Origin: Bettongia penicillata ogilbyi
Taxonomy: Eukaryota; Chordata; Mammalia; Diprotodontia; Potoroidae
Direction of reading: 5' to 3'
Length of the DNA: 64,000 bases
Assembly (NCBI GenBank): GCA_023548195.1
Contig: JAJHZJ010000808.1
Location: forward strand, 6,874,389-6,938,388
The position numbers and the translations under genes are program-made. This document shows positions 11,820 through 23,717 of the stretch, piece after piece. The notes below the pieces were generated by a model that made no database searches, was not told the DNA's origin, and saw only the letters and a list, made by a program, of their open reading frames with translations. Positions within the stretch are counted from its first letter, which is position 1. The number at the start of each line of letters is the position of its first letter.

Positions 11820-13130
11820 AGAGTGGGCAATTAACAACCCAATCTCAGACAGTGGAATTGTACAAGTCATAAATAAACTTCCAAAGTAGGATAAAAGGGA
11901 GATGAATTTAAAAATGAATTCTAGCAAATATTCAAAGAATTAGTTAACTTCAACTTTTATAAAAAATGGAGATTATATCCAACGTATCTTATTTTTTATG
12001 ACATAAATAGAATCCTGCTACCTAAATTAGGGAAATAAAAGCAAAGTAAGAAAACAGTGGATTAATATTTCTAATGTGTATAAACACAAAAATATTGAAT
12101 AAAGTATTAGCAGTGAGGCTATAGCAACATATGTAAAATGTATGTACTAGGATCAAATTGTATTTCTATCAGGAATTCTTGGTTGCTTAGATACTAGAAA
12201 AATTACAAGTACAGACAATATTAATAACAGACAATAAAAATGGATTTTAAATCAATAGATAAAGAAAATACTTTTTTAAAAAAATATAAAGCCCATTTAT
12301 ATTGAAAATACTAGAAAACAGGCATAATTAAACTTTTCATTAATGTGATAAAGAGCATTTTTTATAGCACCAATAATTAGTATTGCCTCTAGCAGAGAAA
12401 TGCTAAAGATATATCCAGCACAATAACAGATAAAGTGAGGGTGTCCATTGTCATCACCATTATTTGATGCAATTCCTGAAATACTAGTTATGACAAGATT
12501 TTGAAAAAATATATTAGAGAGAATAAGCATAGTAAGAGAATAAACAAATAAACACAGATTATGTGATTCATTTAGACAAATTTAGAGGTTCAACCAAAAT
12601 CAATAAAAGCATAGAATAACATAAAATCAACCCATAAAAATATCAGCTTTTCTATATATTAGTAACAACACCCAGCAGAAAAAGATAGAAAAATAAATTT
12701 CAATTTAAAATCACTACAAAATATTTAAAGTATCTGTGATTCCACTTGCTAAGACTCAGTCATGAACTATATAAATACAACTAAAACATTTTATAGAAAT
12801 AAAAGATAAATGATTTGAGATCTATTAATTGCTTATTGTTGAGTGACACATATGATAAAATTGATTCTTTGCCTAATTATAGGTGAAAAAATTCTTTAGT
12901 AAAGAAGGAATAAAATGCAGAGTTTAGATTATATAAAACTGAAATATTTTGTGCAAATGAAGACATTATAATTAGAATTACAAGGGAAATAATTTACTGA
13001 GAAATGTTTTTTTGGAACAAAGATTCCTAAAATGCCTCGAATCTAAAATAAAGGGTGATCTAAGAATTGCATGGCACAAAATAAGATGATTAAATTTAGT
13101 GACTTTAGACAGTAGAACTAATTTTTATAA
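11820..13130 (+). mobile_element. old L1/HAL1-like LINE fragment
   Basis: The plus strand has the order typical of L1 reverse transcriptase DNA: AATATTGAATAAAGTATTAG, TCAAATTGTATTTCTATCAG, then GAGGGTGTCCATTGTCATCA (the GCPLSP-type RT motif) and ATATCAGCTTTTCTATATAT (SAFLYI-type). Frames are heavily broken. The exact ends are uncertain. Confidence 0.65.
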
Positions 13131-14274
13131 CTATGAAAAACTTTTTCTACAATTACTTTTTTGTATATCTTGGTGCTATGGTCACAAGATTTTGACACAT
13201 TCTTTAATTCTTCATGGAACCACACCACATTGAAAATTAAGTATACATTTTACTAATCCTCCATTTTTACAAGCTTAATTTCTTAGAAATTGCTTTCTAG
13301 TTTCTCCAGTAGTTTTTATCATCAGACTTTAACCTTGTTTGTGCTATCCTTGAATGTACTCAACACTTTTCCTATACTTAACTGCTTAGGGATCTTATTA
13401 TGCAAACTTTTTCATCAATCAACTTTTCTAATGTTAATCACTTTCTCAGGTTTGGCATTGTTTATAGTCTACAGGTTTCCAGGAGATTTTATATTATATC
13501 AACTTTCAGACCAGACTAGCATGTTTATTTCCATCTTGGATACTTTTCTTAATTTTTTATGATATATGATGTGTGAAAAAGTTTTATTACAGTATTCTAT
13601 GTGCATGTGGAAATGCCTATAATTCTACAACAATCCTTCTGTGCATAAAGAGCAATGTAAGACCATGTGATAGTTTCCATGGATCTGGAAGGCACAGTAG
13701 CTGAGTCTGTGATAAGGATCAGAAGACTGTATGTCAGAGTGGCAAAAAAATAGATAATGAATATAGTTCTCCATCTCACTACAAAGGTCATAGTTGGTAA
13801 ATTCCAGGTTATCTAAGAAATGTGAGAAAACATGATGTTCTACCTGTAAAGCCTCCCTGGATACGATCTCAATAGAGGAGCTTTTTTTCCTATTGGTTAG
13901 TCATTACACTTCTATATTCCAGATTGGGTCCATGCGGCATGTCAGATTGGGATGAGGAGAAAGCAAGAAATTGAGCACTTCAAGATTATAAATATATATT
14001 TCTAATAAAAACATTTCACATAAGGAATGTTGCCTATTTAATTTTTTCCCATGGATCCTTTAAAAAAACACATCAGAATCATTTTCTAATGTAATCTACC
14101 ATTGAACTCTTTTATAACAAAGAAAAAGAGTTAAGCAACACAGTTAATAACTACATCTGACTGCACACATGATATTTAAAAGTCATCACCTCCTCATTCT
14201 CTGAGAGAAATGATACATATTTCATTATTGATCTTCTGGAACTAGCACAGATTTCCATTTTCCTTAATTTAGGC
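13131..14274. other. unassigned sequence
   Basis: Contains frames at 13290-13562 (+, 90 codons) and 13597-13791 (-, 64 codons), neither with recognisable domains. No repeat family is assigned. Confidence 0.3.
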
Positions 14275-15125
14275 TCAGCTGTCTGTTAGTGTTTTCTTCT
14301 TCATCTTATTTATGTCTGTGTAGTCATTGTGAATATTTTTGTCCTCATTCTATTTTCTTTGACCTGCATTAGTTTATTAAAATTTTCTGTGATTTCCCGA
14401 TATCCCGATATTTATAGCATAATAATCACCTATTCTGATACTACAATTTGTTCAGTTATTTACCAATGAATGGCATTTGCTTGTCTAGTGTTTTAGCACT
14501 ACAAAAATGTTGGTGTAAATATGGTGGTATGTATGAGACTTTTTTTTTCCTGTCTTTAATTCTCTTGAGAGCACATAGATAGATGTATGTATATGTACAT
14601 ATATATGTATATATATCAGATACTGATATGACTGAATCAAAAGTATTAATACCTTAGTAAGTTTTATCGTATAATTCTCAGAATGGTTGGTCCAAAACAT
14701 CACTGGTATATTAATACCCATATTTTTCCATTTTGAGTTTCCACATTTGCCAATTTTATACAGATGAGATGAAATCTAAGAATTTTTACTTGTCCTACGT
14801 GTGATTCGAAGCATTTTTCTTGTTGTTGACAGTTTGAATTTCTTCTTTTGAAAAGAAATATTCATATTCTTTGATTTCTTATTTGTTGAGAAATAGCTCT
14901 TGATCTCAAATATTTATGCACATTCTCTCTACATTTTAGGTATCAGACTTTAATCTGAGATGTTTGATGCAAAAATATTTTCCCACTAGAAGTTTTTACT
15001 TCTGGTTGCATTGATTTTTTTTTTGTGCAATAGCTTTTTGTTTTTATATAATCGAAATTGCCCATTTTTTCTGTTATCATCTTTTTAAAATTTTCTTTGG
15101 TTATGATTTCTCCCCAAATCCCCAT
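14275..15125 (-). mobile_element. L1 LINE 3' region, antisense, decayed
   Basis: Minus-strand frames include NFDYIKTKSYCTKKK, the L1 ORF2 segment seen as NFDYIKLKSFGTNKLNATKI in the larger L1 at about 32 kb. The 3' side matches the ORF2 C-terminal and 3' UTR layout of that element. A TATG-rich tract interrupts it at about 14580-14620. Confidence 0.75.
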
Positions 15126-15399
15126 GAAGGTTATAAAAGAACTTATGAAGTGTTAAGAGATAAAAGATAGATGTATTGAGGAGAACTTTTCTATAAAAGA
15201 TGTATAAGGGAACATGAACAAAGAGTCATACACTATGAGAACTCGTGGACAGATATCAATCTACCTTTGGAAGACATTCATGAACGAATGAAATTAGGGA
15301 TATATTCAAATGTTGAAGTATGTTTATTAGAAGATTTCATTTCAGAAGTTGGGAACAATCATTTGTATTCCCTTTCCACATATAATTTACTTCTACGAA

Positions 15400-16935
15400 A
15401 ATAATTTTAAGACGGTGGTAGTCTTCTACTAAACCAAAGTGGAAGGTCGCTGAAGGCAATTTTGGTGATAACTACGATGTAACATGTTTCCTTATAAACT
15501 TCTAAAGTGATATATAAATGGAGTATACAACAAAAAATAGTAAAAATTCTAGTATGATAGCATGTAATACCAGCTCTTTTCACTGGCCGCAAGTTCATCT
15601 TCTCTTGATACATTGGTATATTGAGAAAGAAATAACAGAGCAGTCTTGAACATGGAGTCTTCCATATTTAGAAATAAAAGAAACAGGTCTTTGGTTGTCA
15701 GGAAAGATTTATGTAAGATTTTGTTCATTTAACGACTTATCAATGTCATTCTCATACACAGCTGTAATTTCCTTTGTATTCAATATCCCTTAGAAGATCT
15801 TAATGATATTCCACTATTTGAACAGTGGGATTTTATAGTGGTTATAATTCTTCACATTGGTGGAGGAGATAATTATTTTAACTATTGTACCATAACCCTG
15901 GTTTCAGAACACACCCCTTTGCTCTTGAAGGAAACATCTAATTTTTTTATAAGTTCATATACAGCATGAATGCCATAAGATAAGAAATGAAACAGTAAAA
16001 ATATTTTGCCTTGGAAAATCCTGCTTATGAACACTCATTTTATTCATGGTTAATACAAAAAATCTTTAATAATTCAGATGCAACTATCTGCCGTGTAGAT
16101 TGAGTAAAGTCTAGATTATTTTGCTGCAGTTTTCTTTCCAGACTATAGTTGTCATATGCTGCCCAGGCAGAACATGTTCAAGAAAGATAATTTTAAAATC
16201 AGCTTCAGATAAACATAACTGGAAATAGATCTGCTGAATTAATTCACATGGTGTATCCCAAAGCAAAATATGAATTTTTTTGGAGTATCTGTTTTGTAGT
16301 TTGAGGCGTAGCTTTGTTCTTATCCATATAAGTCCCATTACTTATACATTGTTTCCACATTCACGTAGGCAGAGCAGTTGAACCCCAAGAAGAGAAATAA
16401 AGCAGCTGATGCCAACGGTCCTGATGAGGACGTCTGCCTTTCTTCCCCTCTGAGTCATTGCTAGCATAGATAGAAAAAGAGCATAAACCTCTACTTTGTG
16501 TTCTTTATCCTGGCTCCCACATGCTAACCTGGTGGTATTTATAGGAAAGAAAGAGATAAATGAGACTTGTTTATAGGAGAGCAGTTTGAGAATTTTGCCC
16601 ATCTTTGTGCCTTTCCTCAAGTATCTACAATTTTGTTCCCATATATTTTGTATCCCCAAGGAAATCCTTGTTCACTGGGCATTCATATACATGGTATAAA
16701 TCCTAATTACAGGAAACACCTAATGATTTTGTGTTAATACCAGCAACAGCTACATCCTTGACAAAACCTTCTGAGAGCCCTTTCCTGTATGTCAGTCGAT
16801 GGTACTTGTATTTTGAAATATATATGGTTTTCCTTTAAAAGCCCTTTGCTAATAATAACCCAAAAATTCTTTTGATACTTAATCAGTAACACCCTTACTG
16901 GTAATGGAGATGCTCTCAAAATTTTTAATCTTCTC
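15400..16935 (-). pseudogene. candidate decayed coding sequence, parent unknown
   Basis: On the minus strand all three frames contain protein-like blocks that relay each other across stops and frameshifts. Examples, in order: KGLSEGFVKDVAVAGINTKS (about 16.8 kb), KVEVYALFLSMLAMTQRG (about 16.5 kb), KIHILLWDTPCELIQQIYFQ (about 16.25 kb), SLERKLQQNNLDFTQSTRQI (about 16.1 kb) and SQYTNVSREDELAASEKSWY (about 15.6 kb). These do not look like L1, L2 or SINE translations. An old processed pseudogene or a fragment of another retroelement would fit. I do not recognise the protein, and the boundaries are guesses. Confidence 0.35.
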
Positions 16936-16939
16936 TTTA

Positions 16940-17112
16940 CAGTTGGAGTTGTTATCCTGGTTCTTCTACTAGCTATGCAAACTTTAGGAAATCACTTAAT
17001 TCCTTGGAGTTTTAATTTGCCCCTCTGTAAAATGGGGTTAATCATATTTGTACTGCCTATCTTACAGGGTTGCTGTAAGGGAACAAATGAAATGCCATCA
17101 AATACTTTCTAA
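16940..17112 (+). mobile_element. MIR-family SINE
   Basis: CTGTAAAATGGGGTTAATCA, then CTGCCTATCTTACAGGGTTG and GTAAGGGAACAAATGAAATG, are the CORE and 3' part of MIR in sense orientation. Confidence 0.8.
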
Positions 17113-17144
17113 ACATTAAGTGCTTTCTAATGCATTAAGTTAGG

Positions 17145-17328
17145 GAACATGGTCAGATAATACAGGTAGAAAATCCTAGTTCTCTTATTTACTCTTAGTG
17201 TAATTCTGAGTAAATTGCTTAATCTCTTTAAGTGTTTAGTTTCCATAACTTAGCAAAGAGGAAGTTGAACCATCTATTCTCCAAGGCCCCTTCCACCCCT
17301 CTCTAATTTAATCCTGTGATTAAAAGTA
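17145..17328 (+). mobile_element. MIR3-like SINE
   Basis: TTCTGAGTAAATTGCTTAAT, a CORE-like stretch, and AAGGCCCCTTCCACCCCTCT, TAATCCTGTGATTA at the end match the marsupial MIR3-type 3' tail. Confidence 0.6.
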
Positions 17329-17631
17329 AGCCATCAGAACTACCATTTCTGATCCATAGTAAACAGTGTAGGACTTCTCCTATTCCGTTTTACTTTTAGG
17401 TACACATTTAGAGGGTAATATGAATTTTACTTAGGAAAGAAAGTTAATATTTTATTTATGAACATCCCCTTCAATGCTCAAGTCATATGCAGTCCTCATA
17501 TCAGTCTACTGAATGACAGTTCCGCATTGAAAACTCCATTCTGTCATTCAGTATCTGAAAATTACAGCTGTGGAATATATTTTCTCCTTCTTTCTAGTTC
17601 TCTTTTTTTTTGTGGGAAAAAAGTCAGATGT
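17329..17631. other. unassigned sequence
   Basis: The 73-codon frame at 17458-17679 (+) has no recognisable domain. Confidence 0.3.
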
Positions 17632-17745
17632 TTGCAAGCACTTGCAATTTTTATATCCAATGACCAAACACTTGGATAACCAACTAAATTTTCTTTATGC
17701 CCAAATGTATAGTTCTTGTCATGTAGTAGACATTTAAGAAATGTT
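17632..17745 (+). mobile_element. L2-like tail, block A copy 1
   Basis: This segment of about 114 bp is related to 20032-20154: both share a CTTGCAATTTTT-like start, a CACTTGGATAACCAACTAAA-like centre, and a CATGTAGTAGACATTTAAGA-like L2 end. Confidence 0.55.
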
Positions 17746-17751
17746 TATGAG

Positions 17752-18730
17752 ATAAGAGTCCCACCTAAAATATATAAAGAACTTTGTCAAATCTATAAGA
17801 ATACAAATCATTCCCCAACTGATAAATGGTCAAAGGACATGAACAGGCAGTTTTACACTGAAGAAATCAAAACTATTTATAGTCATATAAAATGCTCTAA
17901 ATCACTATTGATTAGAGAAATACAGATTAAGAAAACTTTGAGATATCATTTTACACCTACTAGATTGGATAAAATGACAGAAAAGGAAAAGGAGAAATGT
18001 TAAGAGGATGTGGAAAAATGGGGACATTAATTCATTGTTGGTAGAATTGTAAAATGATCTAATCATTTTAGAGAGCAATCTGGAATTATGCCCAAATAGT
18101 TATTAAACTACCTATACCCTTTGTTTCAGCAATATCACTACTTAGTCTATTTCCAAAGATGATTAGAGCAAAAAGGAAAATCACCTATATGTTCCAAAAT
18201 GTTTATAGCAATTCTCTTCATGGTGGCAAAGAAATAGAAAATCCAGGGACATCAGCTAAATGGAGGAATGGCTGAACAAATTGTATATGGAATAATACTA
18301 TGCTAAAAGAAATGATGAGCCAAATTATTTTAGAAAAACATGGAAAGACGCATGAAATAATGCAAAAACAAAATTAGCAGAAACAAGATCATTGTAACAA
18401 AAATGTTGTTTTAAGAACAACTTTGAGTGAATAAATTGTTTTGTCTATTATAAATACCCAAATTAACTATAAAGGACATATGAAGAAAAACATTATCTGC
18501 ATCCAGAGAAAGAATTGATAAGTAGAAGGATGTATAGAATAATTTTGCACACATACACAGACATATATGTATATACACATACTTATTTTTGTCTAATGGT
18601 TGTCATCTCTAGGGTGAGGGGGAGAGAAGAAAAAAGGGGGCAAAAGAAATTTACATGACAATTTTGTTATTTTTGGAAAAGAGTACCAAGTTGTGCATAG
18701 TAGATTTGGAGTTTCATGCATAGTCATCTT
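17752..18730 (+). mobile_element. L1 LINE, 5'-truncated 3' end
   Basis: The frame at 17716-18003 reads KIYKELCQIYKNTNHSPTDK and KSLLIREIQIKKTLRYHFTP, the L1 ORF2 C-terminal region. It continues, with shifts, through a zone equivalent to FDPAIPLLGLYP and into a 3' UTR with a G-rich stretch at 18612-18642. No long intact frame remains. Confidence 0.85.
18548..18580. repeat. short CA/TA-rich microsatellite
   Basis: CACACATACACAGACATATA and related units inside the L1 3' UTR. Confidence 0.6.
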
Positions 18731-18911
18731 TTTATTATACTATGTTATAGACATGTCTGTTTTATTCCATAAATTGAAAATAAAATAAAAATGCTTAATT
18801 TTATACTATAAAATATACATTGTCTATTTACTATAAACATAAACTGCTTCAGTACATTTCTTAGTAAGACAGGGTTAACTATTAATTTCTTTTTCCTGAT
18901 TATGCATCTCA

Positions 18912-19197
18912 CAGGGATAAAATTCAATAAACATTTATTACATTTTCTACTATATGCAATGAAGTGGGTTTGCAAACATGAAAAGGGTATAGTGTTTGCC
19001 TTCAAGGAGCTTACATTCTATTGGGAAGGGTTGCAGTATCTACATAAAAGAGTAGAATTCAAGGAGAGTTAAGACAAGAGAGAACACTCACTGATAGATA
19101 AGGAAAGCTTCATAAAGGAGATAGAATCTTGAAACAAGACAAAATTTCTTTAAGGTGAAAATAAAGAGGGCATTCCAAATCTGAGGGTTGACTTGTT
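18912..19197 (-). mobile_element. L2 3' end, antisense
   Basis: TTCAATAAACATTTATTACA, GCCTTCAAGGAGCTTACATT, then AGGAAAGCTTCATAAAGGAG and AGAGGGCATTCCAAATCTGA are the reversed L2 3' order. Confidence 0.8.
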
Positions 19198-19275
<78 letters not shown>

Positions 19276-19296
19276 CGAGAGAGAAGAGGAGAGAGA
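19198..19296. repeat. (GA)n microsatellite
   Basis: About 70 bases of nearly pure GA followed by imperfect units. It lies at the end of the antisense L2 and may have expanded within it. Confidence 0.95.
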
Positions 19297-19451
19297 GGTG
19301 ATAAAGTGGTTAGTTTAAAAAAAATCTAATTTGGATGAAATGGCAAGTTTATAGGGGACTAATATAAAATAAGGATGGAAAAATAGGAAGAACTAATAGG
19401 TAGAAATCCATTAAAATATCATAAGCAGTATAATAATTCTAAACAGTTCTC

Positions 19452-19640
19452 TCCATTGAGGCAGCATAAAATAGTGGAAAGAGTACTAGTTCTGGGTTCA
19501 AATCTTCCTGGTAACACTTTCTGTGTGGTTTTAGCCAAGTCACTCTCTGGCCTCAGTTTCCTCATTTGAAAAATATAGAGATTGGATTAGATGACTTCAA
19601 GTCACTTATAGCTCTAAATCCACAAGCCTATGATTGTTTG
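19452..19640 (+). mobile_element. MIR3-like SINE
   Basis: AGTGGAAAGAGTACTAGTTC and GGTTCAAATCTTCC form the tRNA-like head, GTCACTCTCTGGCCTCAGTT the CORE, and TTGGATTAGATGACTTCAAG with CTCTAAATCC the marsupial-type tail. Confidence 0.8.
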
Positions 19641-19952
19641 ACATAAAGCAAATTGCAATGAAGAATGCTATGATTTTTGAAATCAATAACAGAGGAGGAG
19701 ATTTATCTTTATTTCTTGAAAATTAATAGCTTTGGAATTTTAAATCACTGGAATTCTGGTGGCATAGACTGGAATCATTCTGTGGCTCAGTTCCCTAAAA
19801 GCTTAATTCATAAATTGTGAGATGTTATAAAAATAATGATGTAGTGAAGAATGTCCTAACACTTATTTTTTCCTCATTACTACAAACTGTCTGGTTCGGT
19901 TGGACTCCCTAAAATTCCCAAATGTTTGGGAGAAAAATGAGCCATTATACTA
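19641..19952. other. unassigned sequence
   Basis: Nothing recognised. Confidence 0.35.
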
Positions 19953-20031
19953 TAGGGGATAAAGATCTGCACTTGGCATCAGAAGGCTATATTTAAGTCC
20001 TAGCTTTGTTTATTTGCTGATGTTACCTTTC
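19953..20031 (+). mobile_element. MIR SINE, 5' half of a split copy
   Basis: TTGGCATCAGAAGGCTATAT, TAAGTCCTAGCTTTG and CTGATGTTACC are the MIR first half. The rest of the copy resumes at 20155 after an insert. Confidence 0.65.
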
Positions 20032-20154
20032 CAAGCATTTGCAATTTTTTTGCATCCATTTGGACCAAGTACCTGGATGACTGACTAAAATTTCTTTTAG
20101 CATTTTGTCACATAGTAGGTGCTTGTTATAATAAATACTTGTTAAATTTTAATA
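20032..20154 (+). mobile_element. L2-like tail, block A copy 2, inside a MIR
   Basis: The block begins with CATTTGCAATTTTTTTGCAT and ends with CACATAGTAGGTGCTTGTTA and ATAAATACTTGTTAAATTTT. It is related to 17632-17745 and sits between two MIR halves. Confidence 0.6.
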
Positions 20155-20240
20155 GGTAAAATGGAGAGAATACAAGGTCTCAAGGGTTGTCAGAATTGAA
20201 TGACATAATGTATGTTAATGTGTTTTGTGGATTGTAAAGT
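20155..20240 (+). mobile_element. MIR SINE, 3' half of a split copy
   Basis: GTAAAATGGAGAGAATACAA, then GGTTGTCAGAATTGAATGAC and ATAATGTATGTTAATGTG, continue the MIR interrupted at 20031. Confidence 0.65.
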
Positions 20241-20364
20241 CTTGTGCAGATGTGAGGGATTGTGAATTCCATGGTGGGCAATAGGAAAATACTATTGTCA
20301 GGAGGATTTAAAGTGGGCCACTTTACTACCTGTCCACACTAGACAAAACATTTTGTCTCCCTAG

Positions 20365-20440
20365 TTTAGGCTAGATGGCTTTTAAGGATTTTTTTCCAGC
20401 TATAAAGTTTTAATCCTTTGATCCTGTTTTCTGACTCGAT
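20365..20440 (+). mobile_element. MIR3-like tail fragment
   Basis: TAGATGGCTTTTAAGGATTT, TTTTCCAGCTATAAAGTT and AATCCTTTGATCCTG match the marsupial MIR3 3' end. Confidence 0.5.
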
Positions 20441-21600
20441 GTTCCTAGCTCTCCTCTGGAATATTCTTCCTAAAATAATCTTGCCAAATCTTTTTGAATT
20501 ATTTAACACTATCTTGCTATCTCCTCTTCTCTCCCTGCATAACATGCACAATTTACTACCTTTCTTCATTTATTTCTTTCATTGTAATATATTGTAATAA
20601 GTGCATCTGTAAGTGTACTCTGCAGAATTGAGAAAATGATTCCTTCTTTGTAGAGATGCGGGATTATAGATATGGAATATTACAAACAGTCAGACACAGC
20701 TGATAGGTTGCTTTGTTTTCCTAAACTGTTTTTTTTTCATTTTGTTTCAAAATATGGTGCACTGGATAGAAATAAATAAATCAAGGCTTCCCAGACCTAT
20801 CTTGGGCTAGTCTAACTGATTTTAAGAAAGCATAATGGGAGAGCAGAAGGGTATTTTTTTCTCCTCAGAACAGATTATTTTGCGTACTTGAATAACAGAA
20901 TAAAGTTGAATAAGTTGTAATTAAAAATAAGTTTTTCTCCATCTTCTTTACTTCTATGAAAGCAGTGGGGCATATAGTCCTATTTTTTCAGATATCTGTT
21001 TATACCTTAGGCATCGCTCAAAAAAGAAAATGAAATCTAACATAATAAAGTAGCTTAGTCAGATAATGAAATAGAAATACAAAGCTGCAGGAAAATGTAG
21101 GATTTTCCAGTTCTGAAATGAATACAGATGCTTATGTCTCACTGTTATAAAGGAATATCCTTGAAAAATTCTCTTGAGAATGCTGCTTCATAAGAGAAGC
21201 TGGTCTCAGGTGTTGCTTGGGGCATATATTCTGTGTAGTTCACACTACATTGTTATGCAAGGATGGTAGGAAATGACATTCCATAGGGGTCAGATTTCCC
21301 TATAGCTATAACTTTTAAAAAATACCATCGAATCCAAGATTGTTACTAGGGATGTCATTTCTTGAGAACAAAGACAATTCTGTGGATCTGATCTGTAGGG
21401 AGGTAGTCCAACTGAAGGCCAGTCACTAATTACTGGCAAACAAGTAAGGGATTCTTTAAGAAGATGAAGACTCCATGCAAGGACAGGCTGTATTGACTGA
21501 ATTTAGTTTAAACCAAAAGCTCATTTAAAACTAAAATAATATCATATGTGCTTTATAAAATATATCCCCAGGAGGCTGGGAGCAGCAGATCAGTAGTCTG
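20441..21600. other. unassigned sequence
   Basis: No family is assigned. Some mid-GC stretches at about 21100-21500 look unlike the local repeats but show no coding frame. Confidence 0.3.
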
Positions 21601-21945
21601 GGAGTTCTAAGTTCTAGGCAGCCAATGGTATCATAGAATCTTAAGTTGGAAGGTGAATTCAGGAAACTATTTGAATGTCCTCTCCACTAACAACATCCTC
21701 GTCAAAAGCTCATCCAGCATCCATTCCATGTCCTCTAGCGACAAGGAGATCTTTACTTGCCATTCTGTTCAACCTCAGATTGTTGGGAAATTCTTCCTTG
21801 TAATCAATGAAAATGGGCCTCTTGACCTTCATTCTATTTTTTTATGCTCAAGCAAAGCAAGTCTAATCTCTTCCAAATGACAGCCTTTTAAATATTGAAA
21901 ATGGTTCTAATGTCTCTCCATTAGATTCCCCTCCCCCATTCTTTT
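21601..21945 (-). mobile_element. CR1/L3-like LINE 3' end, antisense
   Basis: The plus strand starts TATCATAGAATCTTAAGTTG, the complement of the CR1-type octamer end. It continues with CTCATCCAGCATCCATTCCA, TCTTTACTTGCCATTCTGTT and AAATTCTTCCTTGTAATCAA. That order is the reversed CR1/L3 3' region. Confidence 0.65.
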
Positions 21946-22789
21946 CCCAGTGTGTGAAATATAATGTATGTGTTAGGGGATAATCTATGGATATTTGAAA
22001 CAAACAAATGAGATAATGTTGAATGAATCAGACTCCTCTGGATCCTTAGCTTCATCTCATTCATGCTTAGGTTTGTCTAAATGCTTTTGTTGCAAATGAG
22101 AGACTTGAACGCACCAGTCCGACTTCATTTATCATTTACATGGCTTGCAGAAAATCAAATGAATCGAATAGGCTTTCCATTTACCTCAGCAATGTGCAAG
22201 ATCTGGCCCAAGCTTCCTCTCATTAATGCTTCTCAGTGAGGTCTCTTATGTGGGAACATTTTCCTTGAACCTATATAATGCACTCACTTTCTATCCCAGT
22301 CATCCCTCTTACTCTGTACATTTAACCCTCCCTGTTTTCGCAAGTAAAAAGGTTTAGGGGTTGTCATTTTACATTACTGTTTGGCTAAATGCACTTTGGA
22401 ATATTACGCTACTTTTCATTCACCTATAGACTGAAATACACTTAGTGAGAATTATCCTCTCAGGAAGATGTCTCTGAGATCCAAGAGGAAGTTGAACATC
22501 TTTAAATAGGATAGAGTTAACAATCAAATAAAGTTTATTAGGTAGTGATGTGTGATACCCATTAGTAAACACACTTAATTGCAATTTCCAGTAACTTTAC
22601 AAGCATAAGGAAGACTGTTGAATATGAAGGAAAGGTAAGTTCTTTAGAAAGAGAATTTTGGGGTCAGTGCTGTTTGTATATATGTAGTTCAGTATTTCAA
22701 ATGAGTCACAATTTTATGAGTATGGGTATTGATTTTACTAATACAGACTGATGCTTATGGACATCTTTCATATAATTTTATATTACCTG
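21946..22789. other. unassigned sequence
   Basis: No repeat or gene recognised. Pyrimidine-rich, moderately GC sequence lies at 22200-22350. Confidence 0.3.
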
Positions 22790-22930
22790 GTCATAGGATT
22801 GTAGGATCAAAAATCCTACATGGTTCCTCAAAGATCTTCTAGTCAAATCCTCTCATTTTACAGTTGAGGAAACCAAGACCCAGGGAGGAAGCGTCACGCA
22901 GGAAATAAGTCAGAGGCTGTAATAGCCTGC
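22790..22930 (-). mobile_element. MIR3-like SINE fragment, antisense
   Basis: AAGATCTTCTAGTCAAATCC, TTTACAGTTGAGGAAACCAA and GACCCAGGGAGGAAG match the reversed tail and CORE of a MIR-type SINE. Confidence 0.7.
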
Positions 22931-23089
22931 TACCAATGAGCTTCTCTGAACTTAGACTAATCCTTGTGAAAGGACCAAGGAAAGGTCTTTAAAACTTGAT
23001 GGGATCCAATAAAACTTGGGCTTTGGGAATCTGGCATTCCTTTTGTGCCATGCTATGATGAGGGCTTAGAGAAGGACTCTACTGTAAGG

Positions 23090-23312
23090 AGGTATATATA
23101 TACACACACACACATATACACACATAGATTATATACCGTATATTATCATATGTGCACATGTATGTATACACGCATACGAATGTATGCATGTATACACATG
23201 TATAGTATATATAGTATGAGGGCATATATGTGTATACTCATATGTTTTGTGTCATATATTATATATACATACACATGCATACACATACATATATATACAC
23301 ACACATGTAGAT
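23090..23312. repeat. (TATACA)n/(CATA)n microsatellite
   Basis: Over 200 bases of alternating TA/CA/TG units. The Tyr/His/Thr-rich 89-codon frame here is an artefact. Confidence 0.9.
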
Positions 23313-23717
23313 GAAGATAGATATAAATATGTAGATAAGTTGGTTGTTAGCTGACAAACACTTTCTAAACTGAGTCATCTAACTAGAGAAAAGAACTCTC
23401 TGTTTCCATAAGCAGGATAATTTGTTTTCAAATTCAAGAAAACAGTTTGTTTTCAGAGCATCAAATAGTATTTAATCCTTCTTTTGAATTCCTTTGTGGT
23501 TGAATCATAATCCATTGTCCCATGCAATGATACGTAGGGTTGTAATTCATATACCACTCATCATTGAAGAGGATCATGTGCCTGTAGAACACATTGGAGG
23601 AATGCAAAGGGAAACCTTTTTCATGTGTTCTTTGCAAATGTAGAGCTAAGATATTGATATCTTAAGATATTGATATGTTCCTAAATTGTTTGATCTCACA
23701 AAGAGAATGAAGATCAG
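23313..23717. other. unassigned sequence
   Basis: Contains a small tandem duplication of GATATTGATATCTTAA-like words at 23650-23680; otherwise nothing recognised. Confidence 0.3.

Noticed and set aside
23045..23314. 89-codon Tyr/His/Cys-rich frame
   Set aside because: Translation of the TATACA-type microsatellite.
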